Assembly: GCA_033557675.1 (NCBI GenBank)
Contig: JAWQRM010000106.1
Coordinates: 1-30,508 of the forward strand
Length of the DNA: 30,508 bases
Source: Coptodactyla brooksi
Lineage: Eukaryota; Arthropoda; Insecta; Coleoptera; Scarabaeidae
Direction of reading: 5' to 3'
Part shown: positions 22,601 through 29,938 of the stretch, in pieces
Layout: each line of letters starts with the position of its first letter
Numbering within the stretch: position 1 is the first letter of the stretch
Notes under the pieces: generated by a model
What the model was told of the DNA's origin: nothing
Seen by the model: only the letters and a program-made list of their open reading frames with translations
The model's database searches: none
Translations under genes and position numbers: made by a program

Positions 22601-25600
22601 TGTACTATTTGTGAACGTATTGCATATTTTCGAAGTACGTCATAGTTATGTCTGAAACTACCTTAAGACTCCTCTTTCAATTAGCCCTATTCCTCATGCA
22701 GATTATCTTGCAACATCGTTATAATTTGCCGTTCGACATATCGACATTGAGTATCATAATCATCGTCCTCTTTCCATATTTAGTGACAGTGCATGTGGCA
22801 ACCAAATGTTTCCAAATCTGTATCATACACCCTACGTGCTTATAACATTGCCTCAAACATGGCACTTTAATCCCATTCAGTCTTATGGGCTAGGTTTGAT
22901 ATAATTAAGGAAACGTTGTATAGGTTAGCAATTTGTAAAAGGTAGAGATGAAAGTCTCTATCCTCAGACTAGAAACGGGGACAAGAAACACTGCAGGGGG
23001 ACGAACCATATATGCAGGAAGTGGGAATAATGTCAGGAAATGCTTAAATGAATTCTAATTTGTTGCATTAAAATTTGTTGCACGGATGGTAATGATATTA
23101 CTTGAGCCGTTGTTGAAAATGGGCTGTTGTTTCACAGTGGATAATTTTTATACATCACCACAGTCGGCTGATATTTCAGTTAGAATAATACCGAGATATA
23201 TGGAACCACTAGATCTAGTAGAAATGAAATTTCACTTGAATTTTCAGAGAAAGAACTAAAAAAAGAAGAAATTGTTCTTCTTTTTACGTTTTCACATTAG
23301 TCCATTAGCTAGAACGTTGGGATGTACCTGGAGCTCGATACGATAGGTTTCACAAATTGAAATTTAAATTGTTTAAATTGGAAACAAAGTATTTCAATAT
23401 TTGAGTTGGAGGCTGATTCCCATAATTGAGTACATATTTTACAACTATATTCGTGGTTTGATTAAAAAAGGAAGTGCAATTTTTTTTATTTTGCGTTCTA
23501 TATAAGAATTCTGTATATTTATTTTGCATTCTGCATAATTGTCAAAATCTTTTGTTATTGTGTTGATACACTTATTCCTAACGTATGTTGGCGTTGGTAG
23601 AAATATTGGATAGTTACTTTATTATTGTAACTATTGTTTTGGTGTACTCAACATTTTGTTATTTGTAAAAAAATGAAACAAAGAATTTGCGTTAAGCTTT
23701 ACTTTAAGAATACAAATAAAGTCCAGAGCCTCATTGGAAATGTTGAATGTAGTCTTGATGAGTCTTCTATGAAGAAAACGAACCTTTACAAGTAGTACAA
23801 ATATTTTCAAGAGAGTCGTGAAGATGATATTGAAAATGACAAGTGTTCATCAACAACTGATGATAATACCAAAAAAATAAAGAAAATACTTATGGACAGA
23901 AAAAGTACCAAATGAACATTGCTCAGGAGTTGCTGAATGAAGTCAACAACAATCTAGAACTGCTCAAATGGGTCCTAACTACTGATGAAACATGGTTGTA
24001 TAGATACAAAAACAGCTCGCGAAGTTCAATCGAATGCAATGAGGCTGTTGTCTTAAATATTTTTGAATTCTCTCATTTTTATTAGAGTGCACCAATTTTT
24101 TGAATTTCTTCGTTTCATCTGTTTCTTCTTCTTTGCTGTATATGTGAGTTAAGGTGCTCAATCGCTTTAATAATGTCACTGTCTCTTTTAAACAAATTTG
24201 AAGTATTTATTGTGTTATCTATCTGAGAGCAAAAGTAGTTCCTCTCCATTTTTCGAAGACGATTTGGTAACATTTTTCTACAAAGTGATGTGAATAGAAT
24301 TGCCTCCACAATTATTTCCATCCATGGCATACTATATAAAATTCTTACTATATCATAGCTTCTTTCTACGGACTCTTCATAGTTTATTCATGTGAATGTG
24401 GGGAACAAAATAACAATCTTTGGTGATAAACAAAAAAAATAGATATACTAGAACAACTACAACAGAAGGTAAACTGTTGGCTATATATTCTATAATGTTA
24501 TCATTTTAATGTTAATGATATCATTTTTGCTACTTGATTTTAATCTTTTACAAAAGTCACGTTGGCAAGGCGAAAGCCAAAACTTAACACAGAACAATAT
24601 GGGAAAAATATTACAAGTAACATTAAAAAGTTGACAACTGGATGTTGACATAAAAGCATGATATAATATAGATGAAATGAGCCAAAGCAAAAAGGAAATG
24701 TTGAAATTAACATGTGGAAAGAATACATGATAGGAATTTCGCAAAGATATGCAAGGGCCTACAGGTAGGAGACCCTTCAGACGCCTTCCAGGGAGATAAG
24801 TCCAAGGCTAGTATACATTAGCTGTAACATATAAGACAGAGGCTCTAGACGAAAATGGAGAAAATGCGGAATATTCGGAATTGACTCCAATTATCTTGAA
24901 CGATTATCTTGAAATTAAAAAAACACTAATAACAATAGTCCTTAGTAACTTAGTGATCTACTAATACCAACCAAATAGTCAAATTGAGAAACATTTACCT
25001 GTAAATTGTCTTACCTTATCAACAGCCGCTAATAGAACATTTCTACATGCAAGATCCCTATGCAAGAATCTCTTGCTTTCTAAATAGGCCATTCCTACAG
25101 CTACTTGAGTGGCATATTCGCAAAGCATAGGAACAGGTGTTTGTTGGCATTGCTTACGTAAATAGTCTAATAATGCTCCTAAAGGAGCTAATTCTGTTAC
25201 CATCATCATTGGTTGAGTTAATACTACGCCATATAATCTGTTAACAGAAATATATATTTAAAGTATTTAGTATATTCCTAGGGTGACCCATGAATACCTA
25301 ATTAAATTAATATGTGTTAAACTATGCATTGCTTGAACTTCACGTATAAAATCCTCCAGTACTCCTGGTTGGTTTAGCGTGTCTGCTTTTAATATTTTTA
25401 CAGCTACCGGAAGTGTACGTCCATTCGGACTATGCCATTCACCTGTACATAAATAAAACGAAAGATACACAAATAAGAGAATGTAAGATTCTGATTCTAA
25501 TACACTATATAACATTTATGACAATTTTTTGATTTAAGAAAAAACTTGGCTGATATTAATGGGACAAAATAATAGGAGACATACTGTATTCTACGCAGTC

Positions 25601-26115
25601 ATATAAACGGCAATAACATTTTTATGACCTGACTAACAACTATAAATATTTTGAGATAAACCTCAACAAAACAAAAACGAAAATAGATAAAACTCGGCAA
25701 ACTCCACATAATCACACAGAGCTAATACTTTAATGGAATTTTTATATTACACTAAAGATTGATTTAGCTATTAAAATATGAAAAAGCTGAACATAATCTT
25801 ATCTTCTTTATAATACTTTGATTTTATTACTAATAAATAAAAAAATTATGAAAATTAATAAATGATATTGATGTATAAAATAATTTTAAAAAAACATACC
25901 TCTTTTAACTACACCAAATGAGCCATCACCTAATTTTACAGATAATGTGATGTCACGTTCCGGAATTAGGCAAGTTAAGGCAGGTACAATGTTGTCATCC
26001 ACATTTTTCTTATTAGCGGTTTGTTTCGCACCTACTGGGATTACTTTTTTGAGTATGTCTTTTTTCCATTGCTTCGACTTTCGTTTTTTTACTGCATCTA
26101 GTAATCTGCGTACAC
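10541..26115 (-). CDS. Ack: Activated Cdc42-associated tyrosine kinase (Ack/TNK2 family), 5' incomplete
   Basis: Nine exons join in phase to give 949 residues plus a stop at 10543-10541; numbering starts at the first complete codon here. Residues 1-25 are the end of the SAM-like helical region. The kinase domain runs from about 55 to 325: glycine loop LGDGSFG 61-67, ATP lysine K87, HRDLACRN with catalytic D181 and N186, DFG 199-201, activation-loop Y213 and the APE motif. An SH3 domain (about 330-371) is followed by a CRIB motif at 385-399 (ISKPLKNSFIHTGHG) for binding Cdc42-GTP. The 414-residue exon 448-861 is N/S/Y/P-rich and disordered, with a PPPY motif at 540-543 that could bind Nedd4-type WW domains and an LIDIS motif at 493-497. 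The C-terminus resembles the UBA region of vertebrate ACK1. All catalytic residues are present, so an active non-receptor tyrosine kinase acting at endocytic membranes downstream of Cdc42 is expected. Exons for the N-terminal SAM were not found. Confidence 0.93.
10694..10866 (-). CDS. Ack: Ack exon: UBA-like region, first part
   Basis: Starts after TTGCTTCAG (phase 0) and ends before GTAAGTAG (phase 2). It encodes LSADAERLMTPEYR and the helical DLCLNTLQSLGWDVAAAIRS, which matches the ECQAALQCHGW-type region near the C-terminus of ACK1. It is separated from the previous exon by a 5.7 kb intron carrying nested mobile elements. Confidence 0.88.
11020..11820 (+). mobile_element. Penelope-like retroelement, 5' terminal region and broken ORF start
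   Basis: An inverted repeat of about 40 bases (11025-11064 and 11247-11286) brackets a hammerhead ribozyme motif. Downstream, frames broken by stops read KLSKLELEAYKLYLALTK (about 11488-11540), then about 11750 KELNLLIKSLKF. The latter resembles the E-x-x-LL-x-x-GLKF segment found N-terminal to the Penelope reverse transcriptase. Hammerheads in the terminal repeats are a known property of Penelope-like elements. No reverse transcriptase or GIY-YIG endonuclease remains. The copy appears cut off where a mariner begins near 11820. Confidence 0.6.
11183..11236 (+). ncRNA. Hammerhead ribozyme motif with intact core
   Basis: The core CTGATGA is at 11193-11199, GAAA at 11218-11221, and the cleavage triplet GTT at 11227-11229. 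Stem II is a perfect 7-bp helix (11201-11207 with 11211-11217, loop TAG). Stem III is ACA/TGT at most (11221-11223 with 11226-11228, tiny loop). Stem I pairs 11086+100 style flanks: 11186-11192 with 11230-11236, seven pairs including one G-T. One extra A (11200) sits between the core and stem II, as in some known active hammerheads. The strand is antisense to Ack. Very short stem III is typical of minimal hammerheads, which often work as dimers. Confidence 0.8.
11820..12420 (+). pseudogene. Mariner transposase remnant
   Basis: From an ATG at 11964, broken frames read MSRFVPGKEHMRETLLFCFN, MLVEAYGDSALSETTCRDWF, VEDHELQALLDEDN, LGKWVSHKLNDR and VAGDEKLMYFENPKRKK. These are in mariner order: the helix-turn-helix DNA-binding region, the WVPHEL-type linker, and the first catalytic Asp block (GDEKW in active copies, here GDEKL). 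Stops and frameshifts interrupt every part, and the second and third catalytic Asp regions are missing. The 5' end near 11820 (TACCAGGTGTATAAACTTAA) may be the terminal repeat next to a TA target site. It cannot be active. Confidence 0.85.
12480..13870 (-). pseudogene. Non-LTR retrotransposon reverse transcriptase fragment
   Basis: The minus strand from about 13860 to 13089 is one frame containing a LINE-type reverse transcriptase N-terminal half: NKTVGPDNIPPEIF, VPVKWKKGNI, ENWRGITLLN and REQAGFRPQRAC motifs. Shifted frames then carry the thumb and tail, including LEWVDCFIHLGSI, IASKIQKARKAFGTLGKVW, IYSTKTKLRLFN and LLYGCET (about 12960-12715), and a GW-x-x-R-x-PE-like segment near 12580. 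The FADD catalytic block is lost at the frame break near 13080-13020. No endonuclease domain is present. The element is dead and 5'-truncated, facing the same way as Ack. Clade not assigned. Confidence 0.88.
14128..14168. repeat. Short direct repeat containing GGGTTAA
   Basis: A 17-base unit, AAAGGGTTAACTCAATA, occurs twice (14129-14145 and 14152-14168). GGGTTAA is how a piggyBac-type terminal repeat meets its TTAA target, so this may be the edge of a small non-autonomous element. That reading is tentative. Confidence 0.4.
14342..14722. mobile_element. Foldback element with alternating hammerhead-like motifs
   Basis: Terminal inverted repeats of about 55 bases (14343-14397 and 14627-14680) enclose a near-palindromic dimer. 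Two internal hairpin units (about 14432-14486 and 14551-14606) share GCGAAGAGTGAACACTCTCG and similar arms. Motifs of the form CTRAAGATGCCGG...GAAACGTGC occur in alternating orientation: minus at 14431-14397, plus at 14487-14520, minus around 14560-14530, and a collapsed plus copy at 14604-14629. The 3' flank GCCAAAGGTTCCAAA (14690-14704) is shared with the element at 28.6 kb, linking them into one family. The resemblance to Penelope terminal sequences with hammerheads is inference. Confidence 0.65.
14397..14431 (-). ncRNA. Hammerhead-like motif, degenerate core
   Basis: Reading the minus strand from 14431: TTGAAGA (C3 replaced by T), stem II GCTGGC/GCTGGC with loop TTG (six pairs including two G-T), then GAAACGTGCGTC, which supplies G12-A14, a three-pair stem III and the cleavage triplet GTC. 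Stem I is not convincing. It lies on the same strand as the Ack transcript, inside an intron. Activity is doubtful because of the C3 change. Confidence 0.5.
14723..15785. other. Ack intron DNA, nothing recognised
   Basis: A+T-rich sequence inside the 5.7 kb Ack intron. No frames, terminal repeats or RNA motifs that I can support. Confidence 0.4.
15786..15990 (+). mobile_element. Probable decayed non-LTR retrotransposon tail
   Basis: Plus-strand broken frames read RMFGRG-VGRLRKRWVTAQRDS, resembling the GRP-x-x-RW-x-D-x-V segment near the end of CR1/RTE-type ORF2 proteins. A run of stops and an A/C-rich end follow. The match is weak and short. Confidence 0.35.
15991..16542. other. Ack intron DNA, nothing recognised
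   Basis: Sequence between the possible LINE tail and the long Ack exon. Nothing beyond A+T-rich intron DNA was identified. Confidence 0.4.
16543..17786 (-). CDS. Ack: Ack exon: long disordered tail with PPPY motif
   Basis: A 1244-base exon between a TTTCAG acceptor and a GTAAGT donor encodes 414 residues rich in Asn, Ser, Tyr, Pro and Thr. It contains VLIDIS and SLLDEP segments and IPPPYAAPPNYG, matching in order the LIDFG, SLLDE and PPPPAY elements of vertebrate ACK1. Many Tyr residues lie in NxxY or YxxV settings and could be phosphorylated. Confidence 0.9.
18170..19514 (-). pseudogene. piggyBac transposase pseudogene, with an N-terminal intron
   Basis: The start at 19514 reads MEELSKEQYKR, then a 73-base GT-AG intron (19481 to about 19418), then LTYEQQQAYLASLLGDVSSE and an acidic region typical of PGBD N-termini. 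Further broken frames read EMVDIVKQETNAKAERVHDK, HYSNNEHLKVLWQSN, YRATMAINRFPQMYRFIHFD and finally ETSYPITGQLYT and RNITMDNFFT, the segment holding a catalytic Asp of the DDD triad. Stops and frameshifts occur in the middle, and the C-terminal Cys-rich part is absent. Not functional. Confidence 0.8.
19684..19714. repeat. 31-base perfect palindrome
   Basis: The arms 19684-19698 and 19700-19714 are exact reverse complements around a single G at 19699 (core GGGTGTATAGTATACACCC). It lies at the presumed 5' end of the piggyBac remnant and might be two abutting terminal sequences. Confidence 0.8.
19864..19907. repeat. 44-base perfect palindrome, 21-base arms and 2-base centre
   Basis: The arms 19864-19884 and 19887-19907 are exact reverse complements separated by CA. 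The sequence is A/G-rich on one arm and T/C-rich on the other. A near-zero spacer means a cruciform in DNA or a very tight RNA hairpin. It is in an Ack intron. Confidence 0.85.
20145..20536. mobile_element. pogo/Tigger-type MITE, 392 bases
   Basis: The left end CAGTAAAACTTTTATTAACT and the right end (reverse complement) CAGTAAAAAGTCGTTTATCT form terminal inverted repeats that continue with GTCAC in both. TA lies on each side (20143-20144, 20537-20538), the target duplication of this superfamily. CAGTAAAA is a typical pogo/Tigger start. No transposase frame is present. An internal imperfect hairpin of about 17 pairs occupies 20321-20360. Confidence 0.7.
20725..20951 (-). CDS. Ack: Ack exon: CRIB motif
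   Basis: Starts after TTTATTTAG and ends before GTAAGT. It encodes ISKPLKNSFIHTGHG, a CRIB motif, then WGSPSYIDEMYLNNPMEPPD, which is conserved beside the CRIB of vertebrate ACK1. CRIB identifies this gene as Ack rather than a CRIB-less relative. Confidence 0.93.
21166..21484 (-). CDS. Ack: Ack exon: kinase C-lobe end and SH3 domain
   Basis: The upstream intron is only 60 bases (21544-21485). The exon encodes GSEILRRIDKEGQRL, the CWAKNPQDRPSF motif closing the kinase domain, and the SH3 core with ALYWWKGQ-like (ELYWWKGQ) and GIFPR signatures. It ends in phase 2 at a GTAAC donor. Confidence 0.93.
21545..21755 (-). CDS. Ack: Ack exon: DFG motif and activation loop
   Basis: Starts after TTTTGCAG and ends before GTTTGAG. 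It encodes VKIGDFGLMRALP, the activation-loop tyrosine (CYVMTEH), WCAPESL and the alpha-F segment (SHASDAWMFGVTAWEMFTFG). It is separated from the previous exon by a 3.3 kb intron filled with transposon remains. Confidence 0.94.
21790..23080. other. Ack intron DNA with one diverged direct repeat
   Basis: A segment near 22429-22463 (TAGTGGTTGTATCATTTATG) recurs at about 22591-22628 with differences (TAGTGGTTGTACTATTTGTG), about 161 bases apart. It may be the edge of an unrecognised repeat. The rest is unremarkable. The plus-strand frame at 22648-22845 is hydrophobic but not recognised. Confidence 0.35.
23085..23285 (+). pseudogene. Second piggyBac transposase fragment
   Basis: Plus-strand reading VVMILLEPLLKMGCCFTVDN then FYTSPQSADISV, and after a one-base frame change EIYGTTRSSRNEISLEFSEK. 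It is the catalytic-core segment of a piggyBac transposase (Asp in VDNFYTS). It belongs to a different lineage from the 18-19 kb copy, which has MDNFFT. No terminal repeats were found. Confidence 0.75.
23440..24090 (+). pseudogene. Second mariner remnant (different subfamily from 12 kb)
   Basis: An ATG at 23673 opens MKQRICVKLYFKNTNKVQSL, followed by SLDESSMKKTNLYK-stop-YKYFQESREDD, then after a deletion LLNEVNNNLELLKWVLTTDE (frame-shifted) and TWLYRYKNSSR. This matches in order a mariner N-terminus and the first catalytic TGDETW block (here TTDETW). The middle linker and the last two catalytic Asp regions are gone. The upstream 23440-23650 stretch is shared with 27820-27990 and is probably the 5' terminal region of the same family. 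Confidence 0.75.
24091..25014. other. Ack intron DNA, nothing recognised
   Basis: A+T-rich intron between the mariner remnant and the catalytic-loop exon. A 71-codon minus-strand frame at 24330-24115 (MPWMEIIVEAILFTSLCRKM) is somewhat protein-like but has no partner exons or known family. Confidence 0.35.
25015..25237 (-). CDS. Ack: Ack exon: kinase hinge and catalytic loop
   Basis: Starts after TTAACAG and ends before GTAAGAC (phase 0). It encodes LYGVVLTQPMMMVTELAPLG and the catalytic loop FLHRDLACRNVLLA. The loop has Cys where most family members have Ala (HRDLAARN); the catalytic Asp and Asn are intact. Confidence 0.94.
25298..25442 (-). CDS. Ack: Ack exon: kinase N-lobe with ATP-binding lysine
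   Basis: Starts after TGTACAG and ends before GTATTC, phases 1 and 2. It encodes GEWHSPNGRTLPVAVKILK and the alpha-C helix stretch DFIREVQAMHSLTHINLIR. The Lys in VAVK and the helix Glu are both present. Confidence 0.93.
25443..25899. other. Short Ack intron, nothing recognised
   Basis: A 457-base A+T-rich intron between the glycine-loop exon and the ATP-lysine exon, with normal splice sites and no further structure. Confidence 0.5.
25900..26115 (-). CDS. Ack: Ack exon: end of SAM-like region and kinase glycine loop
   Basis: The acceptor TTTTTTAG precedes 26115 and the donor GTATG starts at 25899. The exon begins in phase 1 and encodes VRRLLDAVKKRKSKQWKKD, then a linker, then CLIPERDITLSVKLGDGSFG. 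It aligns by memory with the end of the ACK1 SAM region and the start of the kinase domain. The phase-1 start proves that at least one more coding exon lies upstream. Confidence 0.92.
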
Positions 26116-26227
26116 CTAAAAAAGAAATAATTAGTTTCATAATTACATAATTTTAGTTTATTTCTTTTTGAAATTTGGTCTATAATCAAAGTAGTACAAC
26201 TAAAGAAATACCAGTGAGAATCTAGAT

Positions 26228-26300
26228 CATAGGTTCTCAAACTTATTTTGCCCACCGCCCACTTTGAGAATAATTTGTTTTCTCTCAATTTTTTTTACTT
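26228..26300. mobile_element. hAT-type terminal fragment
   Basis: The stretch beginning ATAGGTTCTCAAACTTATTT, followed by CCCACCGCCCACTTTGAGAA, resembles the C-A-G-N-GGTTCTCAAACT terminus common to hAT elements and their MITEs. Only one end was found and there is no transposase. It lies in the intron upstream of the first identified Ack exon. Confidence 0.45.
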
Positions 26301-27290
26301 ACCATCTGTTGTGTATCTGAAACAGCTATTATTAGCCACTATTATTTTTAAACGAATGTTTCAATGAGAGCAATTAAAACGCATACTTAATTATATTGAA
26401 AAGTATTTTTATTAACATTAAAAAGACAAAAGAATTTATAAGGCAAGATTTAAAATAATTGCATAACAGCTGTCCCTGTTTGACCATCATAAAGTGAATT
26501 AACACAATACCGATGTGTAAAAATAACCTATTATTATTTGCAAAAGTCACAAGCTTATAATTTAAAAAAAAGTGTATATTCTACTTAAATGTTCTGTATC
26601 TTATTATTAAATGCAGTTACAATCCAATTAATATATTTAACCATATATAAACTGTACTTGCTGAGGTAATTTGAGGTTTAGTTTAGGAAAACCAGTATGG
26701 ATTTTGTAACCAGTACAGCAACATAATAAAATCAATAGTGATAGAGCTGACTAGAAATTAACAGGTCTTCTAAATCGTTCAAAATTACCCCAAAATATAT
26801 AGACAAAAGTTGCAAATAAGGTCTGGTTAACGAGTACGTACTGTGTTTGTAAGCAATAATTAATGGTAAATTATAAAATTAAAGAAAATAAATGGTACCT
26901 CTCATTTTCACAGCCAGCTGTTGTGGATTCCTAGTTAGAGAAATATTTGTAACTTATTTCTTGCAAATTTCAGATCAGATAATATATTCAGAATGAGTAT
27001 ATGTGTATATGAGTATTATTTGATGTTTATTTTACTATAAAAGACTATAATTCACATAATCGAAATTTAAAAAAAAATTCTTTATGGGAATCAAATTTTT
27101 GCAGACTACAATTTAATGCAGAAAGATAACATAATTCGATGTGGTTAATAAATGGCTTTTCGAGGAATTGTCCCTATGATGTGATTGCAAAAAGCAAACA
27201 AGTCCCAACTACTATAAAGAAAGGACTTTATATCGTCTTCAATAATATTTTCATTACTGCAATTAGAAATCAAGGCTTTCTTGTGGAATC
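26301..27290. other. A+T-rich DNA upstream of the known Ack exons, nothing recognised
   Basis: Searched on the minus strand for an exon encoding the N-terminal SAM part (ending in phase 1 with a Gly codon); none was found. A possible donor GATG/GTAAG near 26312 follows FRYTTDG in a compatible phase, but the frame has no start and no SAM resemblance. Confidence 0.35.
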
Positions 27291-27559
27291 TAAGATTATC
27301 TGAATTGATTCCATCCTAGCAGATGGATTATCTGAGCAGATATTCCACATTATCTGAATTATGTTCTAGAGCATTAGTTATCCAGCTTATCCGAATTTAC
27401 TAGTCGAGTACAGTAACGAGTATAAATAAATATAAAAAGTGACTCAGAAATTTCAATGCTCATTTTATTCCACATTATCCGAAAAGAGACTAACGCACGT
27501 GATCAGCACATGATACTTAAATACTTAAAAGAGAAAAATGAATATCTGACCGCGCGCTG

Positions 27560-28000
27560 CCTTGAAGGTTTATAAGTATGAAACAACACGAAGAACTTTT
27601 TTATTATTATACATATATCGAATAACTGTTTCGCATTCCTTCCTACTTTTAATGAAGAAACTGGTCCAACTCGGGTAATATCCGAGTTACGCGTAAAAAT
27701 AGAAAAAATTAAGGTTAAAGGTCTGACACGTAAAATAAAATTCGAAAACAGATTTTCTCTAATTATTATCGTTTTCTTTATTTTTGACGGAAATTGATAT
27801 TGATTTGTTGAGTGCTGTCCAAAAATGTATGAGAGGTTTGATGAAAAAAATACGCGAAACTTTTTAATTTTGCGGGTTGTATAAGTCCAATTGTCACAAT
27901 TTTTGGTTGTTGCATTATTACACTTGTCCCTAACGCATGTTAAAATTGGTAGTCTCATCCAGTAAAACTGGATGCTTACTTTATTATTCGTGGTTGAAAA
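27560..28000. repeat. Mariner-associated repeat, related to 23440-23650
   Basis: From about 27860 to 27990, segments such as ACACTTGTCCCTAACGCATG, a GTTGGTAG-like element and CTTACTTTATTATT recur in the same order at 23510-23630. The 23.5 kb copy leads directly into a mariner transposase start, so this is probably the 5' part of a related element whose coding part is lost. The 151-codon minus-strand frame here is a by-product. Confidence 0.5.
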
Positions 28001-28232
28001 GGTTACGCGTGTTTAAAACGCATTTAGAATCTAATCTGCTTTCACAGAATTTGGGTTGCTCTACGTGATTCTTTGTATCTCAAGTGACAACGTCATTGAA
28101 TAAAAACATCATTCTGAGTGGAACTTATCAGTTTTAATCTAAAAAAGGTTATATTAATTTCTTTATATATCAGATAAGAGTTTAAAAACATTTGATCTTT
28201 TTGTAAGATGCAGGTGTTTTACTTTTTAAAGA

Positions 28233-28330
28233 ATGGATATCAAGAAACGTAAAGCACTTATGGTGGAGGAAAAGCTGCCGCAGTATGGAAAAATAGAGAA
28301 AATATGAAAAAAAGTTTGGAATCGAAATCA
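28233..28330 (+). pseudogene. pogo/Tigger transposase N-terminal fragment
   Basis: MDIKKRKALMVEEKL is followed, after an internal deletion and frame shift, by AAAVWKNRENMKKSLESKS. Both pieces match the CENP-B/Tigger-type helix-turn-helix start (KRK-x-L-x-x-EEKL ... STI/VWKNRE). About 20-25 residues between them are missing. Too short for more. Confidence 0.5.
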
Positions 28331-28604
28331 GTAATTTTATCATAAAACATAAAATTAAAATATAAAATTATACGTGTGTTCTAGATACAGCAGCTGACAG
28401 TCAATAAAAATTGTAAACATTAATGCCTACTCAGAACCGAGAGTAAATGAGTAAATTTCTTTTCTTTCATTGTATGCTGAGAGTACATTGCAGAACACAA
28501 AAAATCTTATTTTCCGTGAAATATTAAAAAATAAATGCCAATTATAATATACTACTTTCAAATTTCTTTGGCGAGGTATTTTCAGAGATATAATAGCCAG
28601 AATA

Positions 28605-28790
28605 GTTGAGGTCCACACCGAGAAATCCGAGTAATGAAAGACTGCATCAGTCTTTCATCGCTCCTGATGATGCCGGCTTGGTTAGCGAAACGCGCGTCGA
28701 GTATTCTCTCTTGAAATTTTGGCGTAGTGGTGACTTCGTTTTTACTTTGTTACAAAGCCAAAGGTTCCAAACCCTCAACTTTATAAAATC
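28605..28790 (+). mobile_element. Hammerhead-bearing element related to the 14.3 kb foldback
   Basis: It shares GATGCCGGCTTGG, a GAAACGYGCGTC segment, TTTTGGCGTAGTGGTGA and the end GCCAAAGGTTCCAAA with 14342-14722, in the same order, but as a single plus-strand unit. A perfect hairpin with 10-base arms (28633-28642 and 28648-28657) precedes the ribozyme motif. It probably ends near 28785. No coding capacity. Confidence 0.6.
28660..28702 (+). ncRNA. Hammerhead ribozyme motif, intact core
   Basis: CTGATGA is at 28664-28670, GAAA at 28687-28690, and the cleavage triplet GTC at 28696-28698. Stem II pairs 28672-28677 with 28681-28686 (six positions, one C/A mismatch and two G-T pairs, loop TTG). 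Stem III is ACG/CGT with a 2-base loop. Stem I is short: 28660-28663 with 28699-28702. One extra T (28671) follows the core. All core nucleotides are present, but the weak stem I and mismatch make activity uncertain. Confidence 0.65.
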
Positions 28791-28799
28791 AGCAACATT

Positions 28800-29455
28800 A
28801 AATTGAACACAATTATTCTTCTACTTGTTAATACAAAAAACAAATTTATTACACACCTCTTTAATATAAATATTCTTCCACCTGGATAAATCAGTTTTCA
28901 ACAGAGTTTTGTTGGTAGTAAAATCTGATGACTAATTAAGTACTGTTAATAAAAAACTTAATATCGTTAATTTGATCATCTGACACAATTAATCAACTTT
29001 AATTAAATGCTCTTATTGGGAGAGGGAATTTGATAAACAATTATTTTTATAATTGCCTGCTTTATTTAGTCTTTTGCATATTTATAAAATTTAATACTTT
29101 GCTAGCTCTCAACAGTTTCTATTAGAAGGCGTTTGCGTTTACGTTTCTTTCTCCAGTCAGAGGCTAATATCCTCTCGATGTCTAGGTTACAACCAGGGAT
29201 AGTATATAAATAAGATTTATACAAATTGGTTAAGAACCAACATTTTTTCCCTACTTTTCAGTAATTTCTAACGTACTGTACATCTTCCAAGCTACTGCCT
29301 AGCATAGTTATACATCTTTTTCGTAATGCTACAGTTCTCTCAACTTTTGCCGTTGAGCTAGAGCTCGTTAAATCTTATCCATGGGAATGCATTACTTTTT
29401 AGGAGAAAGGGATCCCCACTATTCTAAATATTGTATAACCGTTTTATAATAATTG
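28800..29455. other. Flanking A+T-rich DNA, nothing recognised
   Basis: No coding frame or named repeat was found. A short CCAGGGATA element near 29195 has a reverse-complement match (TATCCCTGG) near 30113, which could mark the ends of a larger repeat that includes the tandem unit. Confidence 0.3.
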
Positions 29456-29738
29456 CCAATTTCTTCACCAAACCATTTAACCGAATCCGAATGCTGAGAA
29501 TTGTTTGTTACCTTATTATTATACATTATTAATATTTTTTTAGTTTGAGTTTCCAAGAACTTTCTTCAGCTTATTCGGACAGACAATGTTCGAGTTTATC
29601 TAGTAACGCATTCACTTTATAATTGTAATAATGGACTTTTTTGCTTTAATTGCATTTCAAACAAAAACGATTCACTGTGTAAACAAAACATAAAGTAAAC
29701 CTGATCTCATAACGCTGACAGAATCCGACTGACATCTG

Positions 29739-29769
29739 GACGGTTTTTGAGAGAGAGCCAAAAACCGTC
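29739..29769. repeat. Hairpin at the tandem-copy junction
   Basis: GACGGTTTTTG at 29739-29749 pairs exactly with CAAAAACCGTC at 29759-29769 around an AGAGAGAGC loop. It sits near the end of tandem copy 1. Confidence 0.7.
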
Positions 29770-29903
29770 AGAAAAGAGCAATTTCTTAGCCAAGCGATTT
29801 AATCAAATCCGAATACTGAGCATTGTATTTTACTTTAACATATTATTTTGTTTTAGTTAGAGTTTCTCCCTTATAATTTTTCTTCAGCATGTGAAGAACT
29901 TGT

Positions 29904-29938
29904 ATTCGAATATTCTGTGTGACACAGAATATTCGAAT
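29904..29938. repeat. 35-base perfect palindrome
   Basis: The arms 29904-29920 and 29922-29938 are exact reverse complements around a single G. It lies inside tandem copy 2; the equivalent place in copy 1 is shorter and not palindromic. Confidence 0.85.

Noticed and set aside
24115..24330. 71-codon minus-strand frame that looks somewhat protein-like
   Set aside because: It does not join to any Ack exon in phase, has no known motif, and lies next to a decayed mariner.
26282..26330. Possible extra Ack exon ending FRYTTDG before GTAAGT
   Set aside because: The donor phase would fit, but there is no acceptor or start codon, an upstream stop closes the frame, and it does not resemble the SAM region.
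27503..27958. 151-codon minus-strand frame
   Set aside because: The DNA is related to the non-coding 5' region of a mariner at 23.5 kb, and the predicted protein has no recognisable family.
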